A DNA stretch of 64,000 nucleotides. It comes from Chionoecetes opilio (lineage: Eukaryota > Arthropoda > Malacostraca > Decapoda > Majidae). Position numbers and translations under genes: made by a program. Below are positions 35,986 through 47,659 of the stretch, one piece after another (position 1 is the stretch's first letter; every line of letters begins with the position of its first letter). The stretch spans positions 99,992 through 163,991 of the forward strand of contig JACEEZ010005826.1 of assembly GCA_016584305.1 (NCBI GenBank), given 5' to 3'. Under the pieces are notes generated by a model that was given only the letters and a program-made list of their open reading frames with translations, was not told the origin of the DNA and searched no databases.

Positions 35986-37145
35986 AGGCGTTTTCTGCGG
36001 GGGATTTTGCTTGCAAGCGAAAAGATTTCGATTGCAAGCGGTCACTTTTATAGTGCCCATATATATTTTATAGTGCCCAAACAAACATTTCGCTTGCTGC
36101 CGCAACAACAACAACAACAACAAATTCTTGCGGGTCGGGCAATCATCTTCCCTGAATGATGTCATGTCGTAGTGTCTCACGCGTTACTAAATTACCTCCA
36201 CTGAAAAACCTTTCAGCTTGGCTCGTGACCGCCACGTATTGTTCCAATAATATTTTACTCCCATACGTGGGTCACTCACAATTCTTATACTATGTTAATC
36301 CTTTGATTAATTGTGGTATTATAGATGAATACCACCAAATGTATATCTAATTACATCTTAATATACCCAAATCTATTATAATATATACATAGGTGGAATT
36401 TGTGTTCGTATCCCGAATTCCTGACGGTAGGCGCCAAATTCCACCATTCAAATTAACCTTACTCAAAATTAGAGCGGTTTTTAGTGGATAATTTCCACAC
36501 AATCATTGGTTCCCCATGCAGGCTCCCTTCCCATACCAAGCAACTTGCCCCAGCCACGAGCCTTGTGGTTGCCCCCTTGGCCTCCTCTAAGCCGGATTGT
36601 CTCTTACAGATACAACCCGTGGGAAGGATCGGTTTCAGGGTAGCGTGGCACATGCCCATATAGCCGAAGTTCTATACTGACGGACTATGCAGGTAATAGG
36701 CCTCAATTCAGTCTCACGGTGCAATCGTTGGTTTGACGCTGGTAATCATCCCAGCAATACCCCATGATTCTTCAATGACACTTAATACCAAAGGCATTTA
36801 TTTGCCTCTTCAAGTCGCTATTTAGTGTCCATGGCTCACAACCATAGAGTAAGACAGGGATCACAAGCGACTCGGATCCGGATCTTTGTCCTCCTGCACA
36901 GGTAGCGACAACGCCAAATACTCCTGCTGAGCGAGTCCATAACACCGTGGGCTATGCCAATCCGCCGTAAGACTTCTTGACGTGACCCACCGTTATTATG
37001 GACTGCGCTACCAAGGTATGTAAAACTTTCCAAGATCTCAATGTCCTCACCGCACACATGAACAGACTGTACTGTTTCATCTAGTAAGCCTCCAAACACC
37101 TGGACCTTGGTCTTGAGCCAGGAGACCTCAAGTCCCAAAGGCTTT

Positions 37146-37779
37146 GGGCCAGATTGTTAAATGTCACCTTTCCCGTCCCATGACGGGGACCCAGGGTAAC
37201 ATTGAAGCGTTCCTCGTCTTTTCCCTTCGTGTAGTCCCGTCACGGTAAGGTTGGTATGCCGGAAGGAGCTGCCACGTCTGTGCTGTGCAACAATGTATGT
37301 CCTTCAGAAAAATCAGTGAAACTTGGTTGGGAAATAATATTTAGTGTCTCAAAAACCAGGGAAGTGAATGAATTAATACAAAAATGCGAAAACAAGTGCG
37401 CGCCGCTCCGCAACGCCAACGCCTGCCAGACACCAAGTGGTCCACTCTGCCCAGCCCTGCCTGTGGCATGTGTGTGTGTCTCCCGGTTACATTACAAACC
37501 ACTCTTTTTATTACGCACAAAGGTTAATTTCGTCAATAAACAAATAAAAAGTAACAATAAAGTCACTGAAATGTCTTTATCTTATCCAATAATGGGATGA
37601 AGAGTACAGAGGAGATCAGCGCCAGCGAAGGGAATGGTGAAGACATGGTCTGTGCTCGGTCTTCGTTTCTTTACCTTCACCGCGATGCGACGATACTTGT
37701 CGCGGCTCAACATTTTGACAGTACCAATTACGTGCCGAAGTACACTCTTCACCTAAGAGGACATTTGACAATCTGGCCC
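37146..37779. mobile_element. Non-autonomous TIR element, GGGCC ends, 3-bp TTT duplication (Harbinger-like)
   Basis: 634 bp. The left TIR GGGCCAGATTGTTAAATGTC and the right TIR complement differ at one base. TTT flanks both sides (37143-37145 and 37780-37782). Removing it rejoins the RTE codons for EALHEEAK and PLGLEVSW. The GGGCC start and 3-bp T-rich target fit PIF/Harbinger. No transposase. Confidence 0.88.
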
Positions 37780-38454
37780 TTTGCCTCCTCGTGCAGCGCC
37801 TCGAGAGCCATCACCAGAACCTCCAACGACTCAGCAAAGATTACTGCATCATCGGCAAAAACAAGATCAATGATCTTGGTGTTGCCGAGCGATGCTCCAC
37901 AATCACTTTGATGAATTTGACCACTACATCTTTGCCCAATACCCAGTCCATACAAGTGTTGAAAAGTGATAGGACAAGGACGCACCCTTGCCTCACTCCT
38001 GTATTCACAGGAAAGAAACTAGATTCACCTCCCCCACACTTCACAGCACTCTCAGTCCTAGAGTACAGTCCAGCCATCAAACCAATAGTCCTTGCAGGAA
38101 TCCCACGAAGTTGCAGAAGGTCCCAGAGTGACTCACGATGCACTGAGTCAAACGCCTTCTTGAGATCAACATAGGCTGCAAGCATCCCCATGTCGAAACT
38201 CACATCGGCGTTCCACCAGGACACGAAGCGCTAGGATACGGTCCGTTGTTGACTTACCAGATGTGAACCCAGACTGCTGAGGTCTCTGATGCTTCAGCAG
38301 CTGACTGCGGATCCGTGTCAGCAATAGATGGGCAAGTACCTTGCCTGGCACGCTGAGCAGTGTAATGCCGCAGTAATTGTTATAGTCCTGACGGTCCCCT
38401 TTCCCTTTCCAGATAGGGACGACCAGCCCCCTTTTCCAGTCAGGAATAATAGTA

Positions 38455-39446
38455 CAGTCAAACCTCGATATAACGGACCTCGATGTAACGGACTTCGGAT
38501 GTAACGGACTCCATTTGCGTGACTTTTTTTTTTTTTTTTTTTTTTTTGCATATCAGACCGCTTATCGCCGCTCGAATTGTCAACTCAACATAATTGTATT
38601 ATTTTCTCATTTTACTTTGGAATGCTTGGGTTTTAAGGAGTTTTGATGTATCACATATTAAGATATATAAGGAAGGAGCCTGTGTTGCTAGTGATTTAGT
38701 GGTAGAAGGTGTGTATTGTTTAAAATAGTGATAATTATTAGTGTTATGGGGTGGTCGCTGCTACACTCTCCCTGTCACCTCAACACCCTAAATCACCCTT
38801 ATCTAAGGTGATACGCAGTGCTTCACTGACCTAAATAGTGACACGTGTATAGAACTGCACTTCACAACCATATAATATATATAATAATGAGCATTAGTCA
38901 TGATAATATGCAATACCTTTGACAGCCACGGGCTGTGTCTGGCTTGTTGTTTGTTTACCTTTCTCTAGAGCTTGAGCTTGACTAGCTACACGGTCTGGTT
39001 GTGTTTGTGATTATTTCTCATTTATTTCACGTGTAGGAGCGGACCAAATTCAGCATGTAGTACCAGTCACTGTTTACCTCCCAACATAGCTACACAGTCT
39101 GGTTGTGTTTGTGATTATTTCTCATTTATTTCACGTGTAGGAGCGGACCAAATTCAGCATGTAGTACCAGTCACTGTTTACCTCCCAACATAGCTACACA
39201 GTCTGGTTGTGTTTGTGATTATTTCTCATTTATTTCACGTGTAGGAACGGACCAAATCCAGCATGTAGTGCCAGTCACTGTTTACCTCCCAACATAGCTA
39301 CACAGTCTGGTTGTGTTTGTGATTATTTCTCATTTATTTCACAATTTTTCCGTTTTTTCATATATTTTTCCACCCTTGGGAAAATACCCTCGCTATAACG
39401 GACCACTCCTCCCCCCCCTTTAGTCCGTTATATCGAGGTTTGACTG
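38455..39446. mobile_element. Non-autonomous pogo/Tigger-like element with internal 104-bp repeats
   Basis: 992 bp. TIRs CAGTCAAACCTCGATATAAC and the complement ending GTTTGACTG, with TA on both sides (38453-38454 and 39447-39448). Joining the flanks restores the RTE codons WQSGTIIPDW. Subterminal TGTAACGGACT repeats, a T run near 38524, and at about 38985-39343 just over three copies of a 104-bp unit (around CACGTGTAGGAGCGGACCAA). No transposase. Confidence 0.93.
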
Positions 39447-41186
39447 TACCAGATTGCCACACGGCAGTCAGGACAGCATGCAACCCGCAAATCATGGCCC
39501 CACCCCCCAGCTTTGAGGAGCTCCGCACTGATATTACAGACACCACCTGCCTTTCCACCCCTCAACTTTTCTACAGCCTCTTTGACTTCGTCAAAAGAGG
39601 GTGCGGTTTCGTCAATGGGAGGATTGGCATCCACTGCCCGTATTCCAGTGGTGTGAAGCTGCTCAATTGGAGGGTCCACCGTGAACAACTGCCCAAAGTA
39701 CATTTGTACTCAGCCCAACGATCCATCTGCCCATCCATGTCCGACACGAGGCGCCCATCTGCTGTTCGAATAGCACTCGCCCAAGATGGAGACTTGGAAC
39801 GGAGCTTCTTCAGGGCTCGGTAGGCGGGTCGGAGGTCATTAGCATTCAAATGGGCCTCGACATCCTCAGCGAGGCTCCTGACATACCTCTCCTTGTCCAG
39901 GAGACAATCCCTATACCGGCCCCCAAATACAACTGAAGAAAAGTTTGGGCAGGTCAGAACAAAAATATGGGCACTCATGCATAATCTGCCAACTCCCTCT
40001 ACGGAAGTTATAATCACAGGGAACTTCAACTAGCCCTGCATTGCATGGCTTTCAATGAAATTAAAAGGAGGATCCCGGGAAGAGAAACAGCAGGCAAAGG
40101 AATTAATATCCATCATTAAAACCTGCTATTTGACGCAGTTCATCGGGGATCCTACCAGAGGTAATAATACCCTGGACCTGCTGTTAAGCAACAATTTTGA
40201 GCTAATCCACTCCTATGAAATAATTCAAACAATAATGTCGGACCACAGTCTCATCAAAGTCACCACCAATAGTTTCTCAACACCTCCAAAAATTCCGGCA
40301 CCATTGAACCCGAGGTTAAACACTTCCCTCAGTGATTTAACTTCTATAGCAATGAGATAGAATGGGACAAACTGGGAGGAGAACTTGCAACTGACTGGCC
40401 GGCACTTTTTAAAGGGAAGAACACATGTGAAGCTCTCGATATCTTCCTAAAGAGATGCCTGGAGGTCTGCAAAAATAATGTGCCCCACAAAACCCCAAAG
40501 AACAGTCATGTGAGAAAACATCCCTCGGGATAGGAAAATTTTAATGAAGAAAAGGTCCTTAACAAGAGCCAAGCTAAAGAAGACACTCCACAGCCCCACC
40601 CTCGCTAAACTACAACAAAGTTTGAGGAGGTTGAGAGGAGGCTTATTCTGTCCCATGAAGAGGAAAGAAAATGGGAAGAACTACAAGCAATAGAGCACAT
40701 CAAGGTAAACAGCAAATTCTTCTATGCCTACGCCAAAAAGAAGCTCAAGAAAGTATCTTCAATAGGCCCACTTATGAAGGAAAACAAAGATTTTGAGAAT
40801 GAACCAGGGGAAATTGTCAAGATGCTCAAACAACAATACGAAGATGCCTTCAGCCCACCAAATGAGGCCCAGAAAATTTACGACCCATCTTCTTTCTTTG
40901 AAGTACCTCAAAAGCCAGAACACCTGCTTACATCAGTAACTATAACAACAGAAGACATCATTGCAGCCATTGATAAGCTAGCACCACACTCAGCTGCAGG
41001 GCCAGATGGCTTCCATGCACAGCTACTTAAACACTAAACACCAGTTGGCACTACCACTGAAACTAATGAGTGATAAGTCCCTACAAGCTGGCTCTGTGCC
41101 ACAGTCACTCAAAACAGGTATCATTACACCCATATACAAAAGGGGCAGCAAAGGCTTGGCGAAGAACTATAGACCAGTAGTACTAA

Positions 41187-41975
41187 TGTAATGCCAGAAA
41201 ATGGGTTAATCCTGTGACTCACGATTGACAAAAAGTTTACATTGAGTGGTGAGAGTAAAGTAATACATATATAGCTAGTAATTAAATGCTCACAATTTTT
41301 CTTCACTCCTCAGTCCTTAATCAGTTAGATATAGGTTCCGGCAATATTTTATACCCGTGGTCGCTAGTGACGTCACGGCAAGAAGGCGAGGTAGGGAAAA
41401 ATACACGCGATCGCTCTCTCTCTTGCCAGCCCTCGTCGAGAACACACGGCTCGGAGAGTCGTGTCTTACAACCCTTTTCGAAGGGTCTGGAGCTGGGAGC
41501 AGTGAGCTGAGCTGAGTGGGTGGTTTAACCCCTGAGGGACCCACGTGTGTGCTGATGGTGGAGGTGGTGTGTTGCTGAGCTGTGCTGAGTGGATGACCCG
41601 CTGATACACCAGTATATAGAGCTAAGGCCATGATTCATCGCGAGTGTTTGTGTGTAAATAGGTACATTACCTAGTGACGGTGGTTAGGAACTTTTGGGAT
41701 TATGTTAAGCCAGAGTGAGAATTGAGTCGTGTCGGGTATTATTATTGTTTAAGTGATTTTGGTGAAACCTTAGAGTGGGGATGTGAATACTGGTATCAAC
41801 ACAGTGGTAATTATAAAGAAACCCTGTTAACGAGTCGTTTATTAAGTCCCAGTTATCCTCATATATTCTCTAAATCTTAATTTTTTTTTCCCACTTATTG
41901 TGGGTGGTGGCAGCGTAATCGCCAGGTTTGTGGAGCCCTTCAAGTTAACATCCAGCTATAAGGCGGGGCGCTACA
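41187..41975. mobile_element. Probable solo LTR in the LINE reverse transcriptase
   Basis: 789 bp starting TGTAATGCC and ending GCGCTACA, flanked by CTAA at 41183-41186 and 41976-41979. Removing it and one CTAA restores the LINE reading frame (PVVLTSHLIEIMER). TG/CA ends and a 4-bp duplication suit a Gypsy-type LTR. No internal genes; orientation and family unknown. Confidence 0.8.
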
Positions 41976-42424
41976 CTAACATCCCACTTAATTGAAATAA
42001 TGGAAAGATCAATCCGATCCAAGCTGGTTAACTATATGGAAGACATTGTAGTATTTAATGAAGGTCAACATGGCTTCAGACAAGGCCGTTCCTGCCTCTC
42101 ACAATTGCTGACTCATTACGAGAAAGTTTTGCAGGACATTCAGGATGGTGACAATGTGGATGTCATATATCTCGACTTCGCCAAAGCTTTTGATAAAGTT
42201 GCCCACGGGATTCTCTCCCACAAGATAAAAAAGCTCGGGATAAGTGGCAAGCTCGGAGAATGGCTACATAGCTTCCTTTCCGACAGAGAACAACGAGTAG
42301 TGGTGGAAGGGGAACTATCAGATGCTAGCAGTGTTGTCAGCGGTGTCCCTCAGGGCTGGGTCCTAGGCCCCCTGCTCTTCCTCATTATGATAGGGGATAG
42401 AGATCAAGATCGGGCACACAACCA

Positions 42425-43538
42425 CCACAGCCTTTGCCCACCACACAAGAATACAACCGCTGCAGCCTTTGCCCACCACACAAGAATACAACCGCTGCAG
42501 CCTTTGCCCACCACACAAGAATACAACCGCTGCAGCCTTTGCCCACCACACAAGAATACAACCACCACAGCCTTTGCCCACCACACAAGAATACAACCGC
42601 TGCAGCCTTTGCCCACCACACAAGAATACAACCGCTACAGCCTTTGCCCACCACACAAGAATACAACTGCTGCAGCCTTTGCCCACCACACAAGAATACA
42701 ACCGCTGCAGCCTTTGCCCACCACACAAGAATACAACCGCTACAGCCTTTGCCCACCACACAAGAATACAACCGCTGCAGCCTTTGCCCACCACACAAGA
42801 ATACAACCGCTGCAGCCTTTGCCCACCACACAAGAATACAACCGCTGCAGCCTTTGCCCACCACACAAGAATACAACCACCACAGCCTTTGCCCACCACA
42901 CAAGAATACAACCGCTGCAGCCTTTGCCCACCACACAAGAATACAACCGCTACAGCCTTTGCCCACCACACAGAATACAACTGCTGCAGCCTTTGCCCAC
43001 CACACAAGAATACAACCGCTGCAGCCTTTGCCCACCACACAAGAATACAACCGCTACAGCCTTTGCCCACCACACAAGAATACAACCGCTACAGCCTTTG
43101 CCCACCACACAAGAATACAACCGCTACAGCCTTTGCCCACCACACAAGAATACAACCGCTACAGCCTTTGCCCACCACACAAGAATACAACCGCTACAGC
43201 CTTTGCCCACCACACAAGAATACAACTGCTGCAGCCTTTGCCCACCACACAAGAATACAACCGCTACAGCCTTTGCCCACCACACAAGAATACAACTGCT
43301 GCAGCCTTTGCCCACCACACAAGAATACAACCGCTACAGCCTTTGCCCACCACACAAGAATACAACCGCTACAGCCTTTGCCCACCACACAAGAATACAA
43401 CTGCTGCAGCCTTTGCCCACCACACAAGAATGCAACCGCTACAGCCTTTGCCCACCACACAAGAATACAACCGCTACAGCCTTTGCCCACCACACAAGAA
43501 TACAACCGCTACAGCCTTTGCCCACCACACAAGAATAC
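42425..43538 (+). repeat. 35-bp minisatellite 1 (about 32 units)
   Basis: The unit is ACAAGAATACAACCGCTGCA plus GCCTTTGCCCACCAC, with variants at CGCTGC/CGCTAC/CACCAC and one 34-bp unit near 42971. The unit has no stop codon in any + frame, and its length is not divisible by three, so every + frame is open. Confidence 0.97.
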
Positions 43539-44180
43539 AAAAAATAAATTGTGCACAACCAGATGCTCAGCTACTCCAATAAGACGTAGATAAAATCTTA
43601 GACTGAGCAGATAGGAATAATATGGTCCTAAATGGAGACAAGTTTGAGTTGTTAAGGTATGGAAACCGAGTTGAAAACAATACCTCAACAAAATAATATT
43701 GCGGCCAACAGGAAATAGTAGCCAAGGAGGTAGTTAAAGATTTGGGTGTAAACATGAGCAATGATGCTACCTTTTCTGACCACATCGTATTAACAACAGC
43801 AAAAGCAAGGCAGCTATCAGGCTGGATCCTGAGGACCTTCCAAACCAGGAGTGTACAGTGTATGCTGACTCTTTGGAAGTCACTGGTGCTACCACGCCTA
43901 GAATACTGCTGTCAGCTCTGATCACCACATAAAATATCCACATACATAAAAACACCATAAAAATCACATAAAATATCCGAAATTACTGCACCAGAAGCTC
44001 CCCAAAGAACTTTCACAAACAAGATCCACGGAGTTGAACACCTGAATTACTGGGAGAGACTCAGGACACTGCACCTGTTTTCGCTTCAGAGACGCAGAGA
44101 AAGATACGTCGTCATTCATGTTTGGAAAATGTTGGAAAAACAGGGTACCAAACACCAATGTGCAAGAAACAGTGTACCAC

Positions 44181-47100
44181 AGGAGAGGCAGGCTGTGCTA
44201 CGTGTGCACCACCCCAGGAGAGGCAGGCTGTGCTACCTGTGCACCACCCCAGGAGAGGCAGGCTGTGCTACGTGTGCACCACCCCAGGAGAGGCAGGCTG
44301 TGCTACGTGTGCACCACTTCAGGAGAGGCAGGCTGTGCTACGTGTGCACCACCCCAGGAGAGGCAGGCTGTGCTACGTGTGCACCACCCCAGGAGAGGCA
44401 GGCTGTGCTACGTGTGCACCACTTCAGGAGAGGCAGGCTGTGCTACGTGTGCACCACTTCAGGAGAGGCAGGCTGTGCTACCTGTGCACCACCCCAGGAG
44501 AGGCAGGCTGTGCTACCTGTGCACCACCCCAGGAGAGGCAGGCTGTGCTACCTGTGCACCACCCCAGGAGAGGCAGGCTGTGCTACGTGTGCACCACCCA
44601 GGAGAGGCTGGCTGTGCTACGTGTGCACCACCCCAGGAGAGGAAGGCTGTGCTACGTGTGCACCACCCCAGGAGAGGCAGGCTGTGCTACGTGTGCACCA
44701 CCCCAGGAGAGGCAGGCTGTGTTACGTGTGCACCACCCCAGGAGAGGAAGGCTGTGCTACGTGTGCACCACCCCAGGAGAGGCAGGCTGTGCTACCTGTG
44801 CACCACCCCAGGAGAGGCAGGCTGTGCTCACTGTGCACCACTCCAGGAGAGGCAGGCTGTGCTACCTGTGCACCACCCCAGGAGAGGCAGGATGTGCTAC
44901 GTGTGCACCACCCCAGGAGAGGCAGGCTGTGCTACGTGTGCACCACCCCAGGAGAGGCAGGCTGTGCTACGTGTGCACCACCCCAGGAGAGGCAGGCTGT
45001 GCTACGTGTGCACCACCCCAGGAGAGGCAGGCTGTGCTACGTGTGCACCACCCCAGGAGAGGCAGGCTGTGCTACGTGTGCACCACCCCAGGAGAGGCAG
45101 GCTGTGCTACGTGTGCACCACCCCAGGAGAGGCAGGCTGTGCTACGTGTGCACCACCCCAGGAGAGGCAGGCTGTGCTACGTGTGCACCACCCCAGGAGA
45201 GGCAGGCTGTGCTACGTGTGCACCACCCCAGGAGAGGCAGGCTGTGCTACGTGTGCACCACCCCAGGAGAGGCAGGCTGTGCTACCTGTGCACCACCCCA
45301 GGAGAGGCAGGCTGTGCTACCTGTGCACCACCCCAGGAGAGGCAGGCTGTGCTACGTGTGCACCACCCCAGGAGAGGCAGGCTGTGCTACGTGTGCACCA
45401 CCCCAGGAGAGGCAGGCTGTGCTACGTGTGCACCACTTCAGGAGAGGCAGGCTGTGCTACCTGTGCACCACCCCAGGAGAGGCAGGCTGTGCTACCTGTG
45501 CACCACCCCAGGAGAGGCAGGCTGTGCTACCTGTGCACCACCCCAGGAGAGGCAGGCTGTGCTACGTGTGCACCACCCCAGGAGAGGCTGGCTGTGCTAC
45601 GTGTGCACCACCCCAGGAGAGGAAGGCTGTGCTACGTGTGCACCACCCCAGGAGAGGCAGGCTGTGCTACGTGTGCACCACCCCAGGAGAGGCAGGCTGT
45701 GTTACGTGTGCACCACCCCAGGAGAGGAAGGCTGTGCTACGTGTGCACCACCCCAGGAGAGGCAGGCTGTGCTACCTGTGCACCACCCCAGGAGAGGCAG
45801 GCTGTGCTCACTGTGCACCACTCCAGGAGAGGCAGGCTGTGCTACCTGTGCACCACCCCAGGAGAGGCAGGATGTGCTACGTGTGCACCACCCCAGGAGA
45901 GGCAGGCTGTGCTACGTGTGCACCACCCCAGGAGAGGCAGGCTGTGCTACGTGTGCACCACCCCAGGAGAGGCAGGCTGTGCTACGTGTGCACCACCCCA
46001 GGAGAGGCAGGCTGTGCTACCTGTGCACCACCCCAGGAGAGGCAGGCTGTGCTACCTGTGCACCACCCCAGGAGAGGCAGGCTGTGCTACGTGTGCACCA
46101 CCCCAGGAGAGGCAGGCTGTGCTACCTGTGCACCACCCCAGGAGAGGCAGGCTGTGCTACGTGTGCACCACCCCAGGAGAGGCTGGCTGTGCTACGTGTG
46201 CACCACCCCAGGAGAGGAAGGCTGTGCTACGTGTGCACCACCCCAGGAGAGGCAGGCTGTGCTACGTGTGCACCACCCCAGGAGAGGCAGGCTGTGTTAC
46301 GTGTGCACCACCCCAGGAGAGGAAGGCTGTGCTACGTGTGCACCACCCCAGGAGAGGCAGGCTGTGCTACCTGTGCACCACCCCAGGAGAGGCAGGCTGT
46401 GCTACGTGTGCACCACCCCAGGAGAGGAAGGCTGTGCTACGTGTGCACCACCCCAGGAGAGGAAGGCTGTGCTACGTGTGCACCACCCCAGGAGAGGCAG
46501 GCTGTGCTACCTGTGCACCACCCCAGGAGAGGCAGGCTGTGCTACCTGTGCACCACCCCAGGAGAGGCAGGATGTGCTACGTGTGCACCACCCCAGGAGA
46601 GGCAGGCTGTGCTACCTGTGCACCACCCCAGGAGAGGCAGGCTGTGCTACGTGTGCACCACCCCAGGAGAGGCAGGCTGTGCTACGTGTGCACCACCCCA
46701 GGAGAGGCAGGCTGTGCTACGTGTACACCACCCCAGGAGAGGCAGGCTGTGCTACCTGTGCACCACCCCAGGAGAGGCAGGCTGTGCTACCTGTGCACCA
46801 CCCCAGGAGAGGCAGGATGTGCTACGTGTGCACCACCCCAGGAGAGGCAGGCTGTGCTACCTGTGCACCACCCCAGGAGAGGCAGGCTGTGCTACCTGTG
46901 CACCACCCCAGGAGAGGCAGGCTGTGCTACGTGTGCACCACCCAGGAGAGGCTGGCTGTGCTACGTGTGCACCACCCCAGGAGAGGCAGGCTGTGCTACG
47001 TGTGCACCACCCCAGGAGAGGCAGGCTGTGCTACCTGTGCACCACCCCAGGAGAGGCAGGCTGTGCTACGTGTGCACCACCCCAGGTGAGGAAGGCTGTG

Positions 47101-47368
47101 CTACGTGTGCACCACCCCAGGAGAGGCAGGCTGTGCTACGTGTGCACCACCCCAGGAGAGGCAGGCTGTGCTACGTGTGCACCACCCCAGGAGAGGCAGG
47201 CTGTGCTACCTGTGCACCACCCCAGGAGAGGCAGGCTGTGCTACGTGTGCACCACCCCAGGAGAGGAAGGCTGTGCTACGTGTGCACCACCCCAGGAGAG
47301 GCAGGCTGTGCTACGTGTGCACCACCCCAGGAGAGGCAGGCTGTGCTACCTGTGCACCACCCCAGGAG
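44181..47368 (+). repeat. 35-bp minisatellite 2 (about 91 units)
   Basis: The unit is AGGAGAGGCAGGCTGTGCTA plus CGTGTGCACCACCCC, with CTACGTG/CTACCTG, GGCAGG/GGAAGG/GGCTGG and TTC/CCC variants. Two 34-bp units occur (near 44600 and 46950). A multi-unit pattern recurs 980 bp apart (28 units), for example the CTGTGCTCACTGTGCACCAC variant at about 44822 and 45802. All three + frames are open for about 1000 codons. Confidence 0.97.
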
Positions 47369-47586
47369 CATCTCATAGAGTTAGAACTCTAACACACCAC
47401 AGTTTCACCTTCAGTGCTACAAAACTATTCAACTGCATCCCAACAAAACAAAGGAACATGAGGGGTGTCCCTCCCGACACCTTCATGTACAACTTGGATG
47501 CCTGGCTGGCCAATATACCAGACCCACCCCCAACACCAGGATACACCAGCTCCAACTAAAACAGTCTCCTGCACTGGATCAAGGAG

Positions 47587-47650
47587 GAGAGAGAGCTGTC
47601 TGGTAACAGTGGAGATCCATCTCGGCTGCATCGATAACTGACAAAATAGT
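47587..47650 (+). repeat. Short dispersed repeat (GCGTCGATAACTGACG family), copy 2
   Basis: GAGAGAGAGCTGTCTGGTAA through GATCCATCTCGGCTGCATCG and ATAACTGACAAAAT; relatives at 31543 and 50608. Confidence 0.7.
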
Positions 47651-47659
47651 TAAAAGATA

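Larger units (their letters stand above)
36504..40020 (-). mobile_element. RTE-like LINE, longest copy (copy 3), split by two DNA transposons
   Basis: Read on the - strand: region before RT (39570-39990: RYVRSLAEDVEAHLNANDLR, ASAIRTADGRLVSDMDGQMD), start of RT (39430-39700: EEVKEAVEKLRGGKA-type), RT (38160-38450: PGKVLAHLLLTRIRSQLLKH, QQSGFTSGKSTTDRILALRV; 37780-38220: VDLKKAFDSVHRESLWDLLQ, VFADDAVIFAES), then RT end and C-terminal region (36504-37145: YLGSAVHNNGGSRQEVLRRI and onward). Frameshifts are present. Interrupted at 38455-39446 and 37146-37779. The 3' end lacks part of the terminal region. Confidence 0.9.
39940..47559 (+). mobile_element. APE/RT LINE (CR1/Jockey-like), broken by an LTR and two minisatellites
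   Basis: Order of parts: endonuclease end (39990-40330: EVIITGNFN, NTLDLLLSNN, MSDHSLIKV), linker, start of RT (40774-41186: LAPHSAAGPDGFHAQLLK, SLKTGIITPIYKRGSKGLAK), LTR-like insertion 41187-41975, RT (42000-42400: NEGQHGFRQGRSCLSQLL, VDVIYLDFAKAFDKV, GVPQGWVLGPLLF), 35-bp array 42425-43538, RT end (43560-44160: NGDKFELLRYGN, KDLGVNMSNDATF, RLEYCCQL), second 35-bp array 44181-47368, and C-terminus (47369-47559: SHRVRTLTHHSFTFSATKLF to a stop). The FADD/YADD catalytic block is missing, its place being taken by the first array. Clade assignment is tentative. Confidence 0.88.

Noticed and set aside
42000..43593. Repeat protein with HHTRIQPLQ-type units
   Set aside because: Same cause: a 35-bp minisatellite. 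Only the first 130 codons are LINE RT.
42425..47368. CRISPR-like arrays (regular 35-bp period)
   Set aside because: Units are head-to-tail without unique spacers, there are no cas genes, and the context is a eukaryotic LINE.
44118..47559. Open frames of about 1000-1145 codons with regular CATCAPPQERQ-type repeats
   Set aside because: All three + frames are open because the 35-bp unit lacks stops and is not divisible by three. Only the last 60 or so codons (the LINE end) are real coding remnant.
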